Assembly (NCBI GenBank): GCA_026989995.1
Contig: JALSIO010000133.1
Coordinates: forward strand, 1-5,256
Source of the DNA: Myxococcales bacterium
GTDB lineage: Bacteria > Myxococcota_A > UBA9160 > JALSIO01
Direction of reading: 5' to 3'
Length of the DNA: 5,256 nucleotides
The translations under genes were made by a program, and so were the position numbers. Positions 1-5,247 of this stretch are shown here, one piece after another; position 1 is the first letter of the stretch, and each line of letters starts with the position of its first letter. The notes beneath the pieces were generated by a model. That model ran no database searches. It was given only the letters and a program-made list of their open reading frames with translations, and was not told the origin of the DNA.

Positions 1-861
1 CAGCACCCGCCCCTCCACGTGGTACTCGGCCTCGTCGGTGGCCAGCCGCGCCCGCAGGGCCCGCTGGTAGCCGTGCTCGTCCCAGTCGGTGTCGATGCGG
101 ACCTCCCGGATGGGCGCGTAGGCGCCATCGCGGAGGACCATGCCCCCCGGCCGCAGGCCGCTCTCGCCCGCGATCAGCGAGACCGCCATGCCGAAGTCCT
201 CGCCGAAGGCGATGGGCAGCCATCGGTACCACGCGATCGCCTGCCATGTCCTCGGCCCCCAGGACTTGTCGCGGAGGCCGAATCCCTCGACGGAGAAGCG
301 CTCGCCGTCCACCTCGATCTCGCCGCGGGCGCGCACGTGCTGCTCGTAGTGGGCGCGGGCGAACGAGCGCTCCGGGTCGAGCTCGAGATCCGAACCGTCG
401 GCCCGGACCACGCGGCCGCCGAAGACCGGCGCGATCCCCTCGTATTCGAGATCCACCCGGCAGGGCACGACGGGGTTCTCCCGGAAGGCGCGACCGGGGT
501 CCGCCATCTCGAAGGGCCTCGCGAGCAGGCAGGTCCGCCCCTGGTAGCGGACCCGCAGCCGGCGCAGCGGCTCGAGCACCTCGATGTGCATCCCGCCGGC
601 CCGCATCTCGCGGTTGTCGTCGATCCGAGGCCGGCCGTACATGAAGGCGATGCGGCCGTCCGGCAGGTACACGCACTTGGACATCTCCGCGTATCCCTCG
701 TGCACCCGGTTTCCCAGCCGGAACCAGCCGCCCACCCGCCGGGCGGGATCGTAGACGTTGAAGTACATGCTCTCGTTGTAGGTCGGGGCCGCCTCGGGCT
801 CGTGGCAGTACTCGTCCTCGGGCCGGAGCACGATCCGGGTCCCGGCGATGGGCTCGCTCAT
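1..861 (-). CDS. DUF7065/DUF7064-type (AttH/CrtC-like beta-barrel) protein, 3' end missing
   Basis: The ATG at 861 opens a frame that stays open to base 1, giving 287 residues with no stop, so the C-terminus lies outside the window. The start is fixed by the ATGA overlap with the GH3 stop and by a GAGGAGGAG Shine-Dalgarno 8 nt upstream. The protein is beta-rich, with no signal peptide or membrane segment. It carries the hallmark GFGLRDKSWGPR segment (residues 194-204), which I recognise from DUF7064 proteins, whose usual form is G-x-R-D-H-S-W-G-x-R. Before it is an HYEQH segment (171-175), and the N-terminal half (about 25-145) resembles DUF7065. These domains are thought to share a lipocalin-like double-barrel fold with hydroxyneurosporene synthase (CrtC) and AttH-type proteins and are assumed to handle hydrophobic ligands; no reaction is established. 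The family is usually a little over 300 residues, so perhaps 30-60 residues are missing. A downstream fusion cannot be excluded. Family call fairly confident, function unknown. Confidence 0.75.
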   Translation of the reverse strand, partial: MSEPIAGTRIVLRPEDEYCHEPEAAPTYNESMYFNVYDPARRVGGWFRLGNRVHEGYAEMSKCVYLPDGRIAFMYGRPRIDDNREMRAGGMHIEVLEPLRRLRVRYQGRTCLLARPFEMADPGRAFRENPVVPCRVDLEYEGIAPVFGGRVVRADGSDLELDPERSFARAHYEQHVRARGEIEVDGERFSVEGFGLRDKSWGPRTWQAIAWYRWLPIAFGEDFGMAVSLIAGESGLRPGGMVLRDGAYAPIREVRIDTDWDEHGYQRALRARLATDEAEYHVEGRVL

Positions 862-878
862 GACGGGGGCTCCTCCTC
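858..878 (-). promoter_or_regulatory. Translational coupling junction: GAGGAGGAG plus ATGA overlap
   Basis: The three glutamate codons near the GH3 C-terminus read GAGGAGGAG (870-878) and double as a strong Shine-Dalgarno. Eight nt later comes ATGA (858-861), combining the start of the DUF7064-type gene with the TGA stop of the GH3 gene. The strong site suggests efficient translation of the third gene, independent of or coupled to GH3. Confidence 0.75.
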
Positions 879-3401
879 GGGCCGCGCGGGCCGATCCAGC
901 GGCTCGACCCGGGGCCTTGCCGAAAGCGGCGGTCCGTCGGCGACCTCGGAGTCCGTGAGCTCGAAGCGGGCCGCACTGCGCAGATCCCGCGAGGAGGCCG
1001 CCGCGTGGAGCTCGTAGGGCCCCGCTGCCGCGCGAAGGCACCCCGCGGCCGCGTCGAAGTGCGCGAAGGCGCGGGGACCGAGTTCGAAGCTTACCCGCAC
1101 CCGGGCTCCCGGCGCGAGGGCCACCCGGGCGAAGGCCACGAGCTCGAGCTCGGGCGTGGGAAGAGGCGGAGCCAGCGCGGACCGGTAGAGCTGCACGACC
1201 TCGATGCCGGGGCGGTCCCCCACATTGGCCACCTCGAGGGAGGCTTCCAGCGGCGGGCGCAGCCCGCCCCGGTCGCGGGAGAGGACCAGCGGCGTCCAGG
1301 CGAAGCGCGTGGTCGAGAGCCCGAAGCCGAAGGGCACCCGCGGCCCGGGACCGCGGAGCGGAAGGCCCCGGTAGCCCATGAAGACGCCCTCGCTGTAGGA
1401 GACCCGGCCCTCGCGCACCGGGGGGCGGGCGAAGCCCGGGTGGTCCTCCCCGCGTCGCGGCAGGCTCATGGCCATCCGCCCGCCCGGGTCGCGGTCGCCG
1501 AGGAGTACGTCGGCCACCGCGTGCCCGGCCTCCTGCCCCGGGTAGCCGATCCACAGCACCGCGGCGGGTTCCTCGAGCCAGTCCATCTCCACCGGAGCAC
1601 CCGCGTTGACCAGCACCGCCGTCCGCGGGTTGGCGGCGACCACCCGCCGGACGAGCTCGTCCTGGGCCCCGGGGAGGCGAAGGTCGCGGCGATCACGCCC
1701 CTCCGACTCGTACCCCGGAGGGTGGCCCACCACCAGGATCACCGCGTCCGCCCCCCGCGCCGCGGCTTCCGCGCGGGCGAGGGCATCGGGAGGCAGCGGG
1801 GGCTCGATCCCGACGCGCACGGCCCCGAAGGGCTCCTCCCCGCCCGCGAACTCCACCCGGAGCTCGCGGGCCCGACCCGCCTCGAGCTCCACCTCCCTCT
1901 CGGCCCAGGCGCTCCCGAAGCCGAAGAAGGTGTCGCCCGGCTCCTGCCGGCTCCAGTTGTCCACGAAAAGCTCGCCGTCGAGGAAGAGGCGGCTTCGGCC
2001 CACGCTCCGGAGGCCCAGACGGTAGCGGCCCGCTTCCGGGGGCAGGAGCCGCCCGCGGATCACGGCCGAGAAGTCGCCGGCGCAAAGCTCCGGATGCGGC
2101 GGCTCGATCCAGACGAAGTCGAGCGCCCGCGACCGCTTGCGGAACACGGGCGCGGCTCCCGGCTCGCGGCCGGGGGAAAAGGACACGTCGAGGCAGCCCG
2201 CGTCGGCGTCCTCCGTCCCCTCGAGATAGCGGCCGTCCAGGGGAAGAAGGGCGCCTCCGAAGCCGGCCCCCCGCTCGGCGACCAGTGCGGTGGTGGCGCC
2301 GAGCCGCCCGAGCAGGCCCTCCCACACGGAGACCGCGCGGAAGGGCGGAACCTGGGCGCTGCCGCCGCCCTGCACGACGGTGTCGCGGGCTCCCGGGCCG
2401 ATCACCGCCAGCGTCCGAACAGCCCCCGGGTCGAGGGGGACGAGGCCCCGGTTCCGCAGCAGGACGATGGACGACGCCGCGGCCTCCCGCGCGAGCGCCC
2501 GGACCGCGGGCGACTCGACGGGAGCCTGCCGCGGCGGGGGGGCGGGCTCGAGGCAGCCGCAGCGCTCGAGGAGCCGCAGCACACACCGGAGCCGCTCGTC
2601 GATCGCCGCGAAGGAGACCTCCCCCCGCTCCGCCGCGGCGAGCAGCTTCGGGCCCCGGGCCCGGGGTGGCCCCGGCATCTCGAGGTCGAGGCCCGCCTCG
2701 ATGCCGGCCACCGTGCCGACGTGCGCGAACCAGTCGGAGAGGACCGCGCCCCGGTAGCCCCATCGGCCGCGCAGGATGTCGCGCAGCAGGCCGCGGTGCT
2801 CGCAGGCGTGGACCCCGCCCACCCGGTTGTAGGCGGCCATCACCGCGGCCACGTCCGCCTGGCGCACGGCCGCCTCGAAGGGCAGGAGGTACAGCTCGTG
2901 GAGAGCCCGGGGATCCACCTCCGAGGAGGCGGTGTGGCGCTCGGTCTCGCACTCGTTCAGCGCGTAGTGCTTCACGCACGCCGCAACCCCGGCCGACTGC
3001 AGGCCTTCGATGAAGGCGGCGGCGAGGCGGGCCGTGACGAGCGGATCCTCCGACAGGCATTCGAAGTTGCGGCCGGCCAGGGGATTGCGCTGGAGGTTCA
3101 CGGTCGGCGCGAGGAGGAGGTCCACGCCGCGGGCCCGGGCCTCCTCGGCGAGCGCCCCGCCGACCCGCCGCAGGAGATCCTCGTCGAAGGTCGCGCCGAG
3201 ATTCGCACCGCAGGGGAGGCACGCCGCCGGCGGGCCGTCGCGAAAGAGCGGGCCTCGCACGCCGACGGGACCATCGCTCGTGACCAGCGGGCGGATGCCG
3301 AGCCGGGAGATCCCCGGCGTGCGCCAGAGATCGGCACCGGAGAGGAGCGAGACCTTCTCCTCGGGGCGGAGGGCGGCGAGGAGCTCGGCGGCGGCCGTCA
3401 C
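858..3401 (-). CDS. GH3 family beta-glucosidase with PA14 insertion, cytoplasmic
   Basis: Retaining glycoside hydrolase (847 aa) expected to release terminal beta-linked glucose or a similar sugar. Domain order: TIM barrel (about 1-285), first half of the alpha/beta sandwich (about 295-390), PA14 insertion (about 395-535), rest of the sandwich (about 540-690), and fibronectin III-like C-terminal domain (about 718-810). The final 30 or so residues are Pro/Glu-rich and probably disordered. Visible active-site elements are D43 in TSDGP, R111 in GRNFE, K144-H145, R155-H156, Y191, and the nucleophile D223 in LSDW. E565 or E567 in YESEGRDR is the likely acid/base, by analogy with PA14-type yeast and bacterial enzymes. 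The chain starts directly with the helix AAELLAALRPEEKVSLLSG and has no signal peptide, so a cytoplasmic location is inferred. GTG 3401 is chosen because it lies 4 nt after GGAGG, forms a GTGA overlap with the upstream gene, and gives the family's usual N-terminus. The same frame stays open upstream to 5237, but that part is noise. NagZ is excluded because the KH-x-P-GHG...D-x-H signature is absent. The natural substrate is not readable from sequence. Confidence 0.95.
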   Translation of the reverse strand: MTAAAELLAALRPEEKVSLLSGADLWRTPGISRLGIRPLVTSDGPVGVRGPLFRDGPPAACLPCGANLGATFDEDLLRRVGGALAEEARARGVDLLLAPTVNLQRNPLAGRNFECLSEDPLVTARLAAAFIEGLQSAGVAACVKHYALNECETERHTASSEVDPRALHELYLLPFEAAVRQADVAAVMAAYNRVGGVHACEHRGLLRDILRGRWGYRGAVLSDWFAHVGTVAGIEAGLDLEMPGPPRARGPKLLAAAERGEVSFAAIDERLRCVLRLLERCGCLEPAPPPRQAPVESPAVRALAREAAASSIVLLRNRGLVPLDPGAVRTLAVIGPGARDTVVQGGGSAQVPPFRAVSVWEGLLGRLGATTALVAERGAGFGGALLPLDGRYLEGTEDADAGCLDVSFSPGREPGAAPVFRKRSRALDFVWIEPPHPELCAGDFSAVIRGRLLPPEAGRYRLGLRSVGRSRLFLDGELFVDNWSRQEPGDTFFGFGSAWAEREVELEAGRARELRVEFAGGEEPFGAVRVGIEPPLPPDALARAEAAARGADAVILVVGHPPGYESEGRDRRDLRLPGAQDELVRRVVAANPRTAVLVNAGAPVEMDWLEEPAAVLWIGYPGQEAGHAVADVLLGDRDPGGRMAMSLPRRGEDHPGFARPPVREGRVSYSEGVFMGYRGLPLRGPGPRVPFGFGLSTTRFAWTPLVLSRDRGGLRPPLEASLEVANVGDRPGIEVVQLYRSALAPPLPTPELELVAFARVALAPGARVRVSFELGPRAFAHFDAAAGCLRAAAGPYELHAAASSRDLRSAARFELTDSEVADGPPLSARPRVEPLDRPARPEEEPPS

Positions 3402-3410
3402 CGCGCCTCC
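3398..3410 (-). promoter_or_regulatory. Translational coupling junction: GGAGG plus GTGA overlap
   Basis: The end of the serine hydrolase gene (codons GAG GCG CGG TGA) carries GGAGG at 3406-3410, then CGCG, then GTGA, which is both the GTG start of the GH3 gene and the TGA stop of the serine hydrolase gene. A ribosome terminating here can reinitiate on the GH3 gene, so the two products are probably made in linked amounts. Confidence 0.75.
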
Positions 3411-4999
3411 GGATCCCCGGCCGGGCCGTCCGCGCCCGGCGCGGCTCCCGACGCCCGGGCGGCGCGGGCCTCGTCCCGGGCGGCGCGAAGCCGCTCGACG
3501 AGCGCGTCGTCCACCTCCCCCGAGACGGGCAGCCCGTGGCGGCGCCGGAACTCGCGAATCCCCCGGCGGGTCCTGCGGCCGACGACGCCGTCGACCTCGC
3601 CCACGTCGTAGCCGAGCTCGAGCAGGGCCCCCTGCACCTCCGCCGCCCGCAGACGCCGCGCCCGCTTCTCCGCGTAGCCGATGAAGCCCTCTCCGAAGGC
3701 CAGCGCCGCCTCGGCACCCTGCGCCCGTTCGGGATGGTCGGCCTCGATGCGCCGGTGGATCCGCGTCGCGAGGGTCTGGTGGTCCACGGCCGAATTCTTG
3801 CGCAGCACGTTCGAGAGCACGGTCACCATGTAGGTGAGCCGGTTCTGGCCGGCCGGGTGCTCCACGATGGCGGCGGAGTTCATGTAGTTGCGGACGTTTC
3901 CGTGGTACTTGCGGCACACGAAACCCGGCTCGGGTGCACAGGAGTAGAGCGAGCCCGACTTGAAGTACACCGCCGCGTCCCGGAGGGCCGGCGAGGAGGC
4001 GTAGCGGATCCGGCGCTCGGTCACGTAGAGCAGCCGCTTGATCTCGCGGCTCGACCAGTGGTCCACCAGACGGCCCTGCTCGAGGCGCAGCAGGAACTCC
4101 ATCAATCCGCGCGGCGTCGCGTGGCTGCTCGTCCCCGGCACGCGTCGCTTTCCCTCCGCGGTGAAGAAGCTCCCCTGCCGGAAGCCCTCGAGGTCGAGGC
4201 CGTTCCGGCGCACCGGATCCTGCATGGCGCGCTCGAAGAGCGCGGCGAGCTCGGCACGGGGGGTCTCGCGGAAGAAGCGATCCTCCTCCGCGCGGTCGAC
4301 CGGGTAGCGGCTTCCGTAGTGCGCGAGCAGGAGCAGGTGCTTCTGGAGCATGCCCGCGGCCGAGTTGGAGCTCGGGGAGAGCATCCAGTCGAGATAGGTC
4401 CAGAGGCTGCCGACGTCGCCGTCGCGCAGCGGCCGGCGGTGCCCCGTGCCCCGCTCCGGGTCGAAGAAGGGCACCGTGTGGTGATCGTGGTGGCTGAAGG
4501 CGTCCGCGACGACGCGCGAATCCCGGAGCACGCGCTCCCGGGCTTGGGTGTCGTCCGGGTGGGCATCGGCCAGCGCCTGGAAGATCGCCAGGGCCACCAG
4601 CAGCTTGCCGACACTGCCGGGATTCTGGCGGACCCCGCCGCGCCACTCCGCGTACCGCGGCCGGTCCCGATCGGAGAGGTCGAGGACGGCAACACCGTAG
4701 CGGCCCGCCTCGTGCGGCAGCAGGGCACGGATCGCCGCGGTGAAGCCGGGATCGGGAGTCGGGAGGTCGAGATCCGGCCGATCCACCAGGCGGAGGTCGA
4801 CCTGCTTCAGGGGGAGCAGCTCCCCCGGCGGTCGCTCCCGGCCGGGAAGCGCACCGGTGGCGATGCGGTAGCCCCAGTCGAGCCGGGGGATCCCGGTGTA
4901 CGGGTAGCCGTCGAGCGGGTAGCCGGACGCCGGCGGACCGGCCAGAAGTGCCAGCGCCAGCAGCCCGCGGGCGGATCGACCGAGCGTCGCGGCAGCCAT
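3398..4999 (-). CDS. Secreted class A beta-lactamase-fold serine hydrolase with C-terminal peptidoglycan-binding domain
   Basis: This 533-residue protein begins with a signal peptide (about 1-26: charged start, LLALALLA core, then GPPASG), so the mature protein probably begins near YPLDGY and acts in the periplasm or at the wall. The penicillin-interacting serine enzyme motifs are present in order: S129-V-G-K132 (S-x-x-K), S210-S-N212 followed by SAA (equivalent to S-D-N-T-A-A), and K347-S-G349 (KTG box). An ATP segment (294-296) sits 51 residues before the KSG, as T-T-P does in class A enzymes. I see no E-x-x-L-N omega-loop glutamate, so a beta-lactamase function is doubtful. Residues about 452-505 form a PG_binding_1 domain (VQGALLELGYDVGEVDG...RTRRGIREFRRRHGLPVSGEVD). 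The tail after 507 is Ala/Gly-rich and low in complexity. ATG 4999 is preferred over an in-frame ATG at 5119 because it follows an AAGGGGAG Shine-Dalgarno and starts the signal peptide. The likely role is acting on or sensing peptidoglycan peptides; a DD-peptidase, an esterase or a degenerate beta-lactamase are all possible. Confidence 0.9.
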   Translation of the reverse strand: MAAATLGRSARGLLALALLAGPPASGYPLDGYPYTGIPRLDWGYRIATGALPGRERPPGELLPLKQVDLRLVDRPDLDLPTPDPGFTAAIRALLPHEAGRYGVAVLDLSDRDRPRYAEWRGGVRQNPGSVGKLLVALAIFQALADAHPDDTQARERVLRDSRVVADAFSHHDHHTVPFFDPERGTGHRRPLRDGDVGSLWTYLDWMLSPSSNSAAGMLQKHLLLLAHYGSRYPVDRAEEDRFFRETPRAELAALFERAMQDPVRRNGLDLEGFRQGSFFTAEGKRRVPGTSSHATPRGLMEFLLRLEQGRLVDHWSSREIKRLLYVTERRIRYASSPALRDAAVYFKSGSLYSCAPEPGFVCRKYHGNVRNYMNSAAIVEHPAGQNRLTYMVTVLSNVLRKNSAVDHQTLATRIHRRIEADHPERAQGAEAALAFGEGFIGYAEKRARRLRAAEVQGALLELGYDVGEVDGVVGRRTRRGIREFRRRHGLPVSGEVDDALVERLRAARDEARAARASGAAPGADGPAGDPEAR

Positions 5000-5002
5000 G
5001 GT

Positions 5003-5010
5003 CTCCCCTT
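5003..5010 (-). promoter_or_regulatory. Shine-Dalgarno of the serine hydrolase gene
   Basis: On the minus strand AAGGGGAG stands just before the ATG at 4999, with 5 nt between AAGGGG and the start codon. It decides between this start and the in-frame ATG 120 nt upstream, which would add an Arg/Cys-rich, non-conserved-looking extension ahead of the signal peptide. Confidence 0.75.
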
Positions 5011-5021
5011 CGCGACCGGGC

Positions 5022-5074
5022 GCCGGTCCGGACCGGCACCGGGTGCACCCGCCTCGCGGGCGCCGGCGCGCCGG
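5022..5074. repeat. Cluster of perfect GC palindromes in the putative leader
   Basis: Three perfect palindromes occur within 53 bases: GCCGGTCCGGACCGGC (5022-5037), GGGTGCACCC (5041-5050) and CCGGCGCGCCGG (5063-5074). The second overlaps a 5-bp stem/3-nt loop CCCGC-CTC-GCGGG (5048-5060). They lie 12-65 nt upstream of the first RBS and would make a strongly folded mRNA leader. High GC raises the chance rate of such elements, so function is uncertain. Confidence 0.5.
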
Positions 5075-5143
5075 ACGGGCCACGCCGGGGTGGCCGCACC
5101 GCAAGCCGGAATCGGGCAAGCCTAGGGCATCGCGCGGTCCCGT

Positions 5144-5157
5144 GGCTCCCCGGAGCC
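5144..5157. repeat. Short inverted repeat GGCTCC-CC-GGAGCC
   Basis: Six-base arms GGCTCC and GGAGCC are separated by two C residues; a realistic hairpin would use 5 pairs with a 4-nt loop. It is located between the AT-richer island and the palindrome cluster, within the presumed leader. It has no T-run, and chance formation at this GC content is possible. Confidence 0.35.
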
Positions 5158-5190
5158 CGGCCGGGAATCGATCCAGCCGACTGCAAACCT

Positions 5191-5207
5191 ATGGTAGACT
5201 GTAACAT
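5191..5207. promoter_or_regulatory. Imperfect 17-bp palindrome, candidate operator overlapping a promoter
   Basis: The sequence atggtagactgtaacat pairs with its own reverse complement at 6 of 8 arm positions around a central C. It sits in the least GC-rich part of the window, upstream of the operon. Plus-strand hexamers TATGGT (5190-5195) and TAACAT (5202-5207) each match the -10 consensus at 4 of 6 positions, so a promoter facing right, out of the window, is as likely as one for the operon. The style recalls operators of TetR-family regulators, but no regulator gene is visible to confirm this. Confidence 0.35.
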
Positions 5208-5227
5208 CGTCCCAACCCGGTGAGGTT

Positions 5228-5247
5228 CCGGGCGCAATCGCGCCCGG
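5228..5247. repeat. Perfect 8-bp inverted repeat with 4-nt loop (hairpin)
   Basis: CCGGGCGC, loop AATC, GCGCCCGG. The stem is entirely G-C and would be very stable on either strand. Neither side is followed by a T-run, so it is not a classical intrinsic terminator. It lies upstream of the presumed operon promoter; it may insulate the operon or be part of the leader of a rightward gene outside the window. Confidence 0.6.

Noticed and set aside
19..1017. Plus-strand open frame (332 codons) antisense to the DUF7064-type gene.
   Set aside because: It has no family resemblance and crosses the GH3/DUF7064 junction, where the minus strand has a precise ATGA overlap and a Shine-Dalgarno.
1005..3611. 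Long plus-strand open frame (868 codons) antisense to the GH3 gene.
   Set aside because: It mirrors the GC-rich minus-strand codons, has no recognisable domain and has no RBS; a complete GH3 enzyme is encoded on the other strand.
858..4999. A peptidoglycan-recycling/AmpC-type module: GH3 as NagZ beside a beta-lactamase-fold protein.
   Set aside because: The GH3 carries the beta-glucosidase pattern KHYALNECETERH and PA14/FnIII-like domains. NagZ is a single-domain enzyme of about 340 residues with a KH-x-P-GHG-type His/Asp signature. The serine enzyme is class A-like with a PG-binding domain, not AmpC.
5000..5119. Upstream in-frame ATG at 5119 as the start of the serine hydrolase, giving 573 residues.
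   Set aside because: It would place 40 Arg/Cys/Pro-rich residues before the signal peptide, lacks a good RBS, and covers the palindrome cluster. ATG 4999 has an RBS and directly begins the signal peptide.
3536..5125. Long plus-strand open frame (529 codons) antisense to the serine hydrolase gene.
   Set aside because: Its composition is a Val/Arg/Ala/Glu-rich shadow with no motif or signal; the minus strand has an intact, motif-rich protein.
5191..5223. Small plus-strand peptide frame starting ATG GTA GAC and ending TGA after 10 codons.
   Set aside because: No Shine-Dalgarno, only 10 residues, and it lies inside the candidate operator; probably chance.
3402..5237. The GH3 reading frame stays open for 612 further codons upstream, suggesting a 1459-residue fusion protein.
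   Set aside because: The upstream part translates to low-complexity Arg/Pro/Gly/Ala text without domain features, while another frame in the same place encodes a clear signal peptide, SxxK, SxN, KSG and a PG-binding domain. Very high GC explains the lack of stops.
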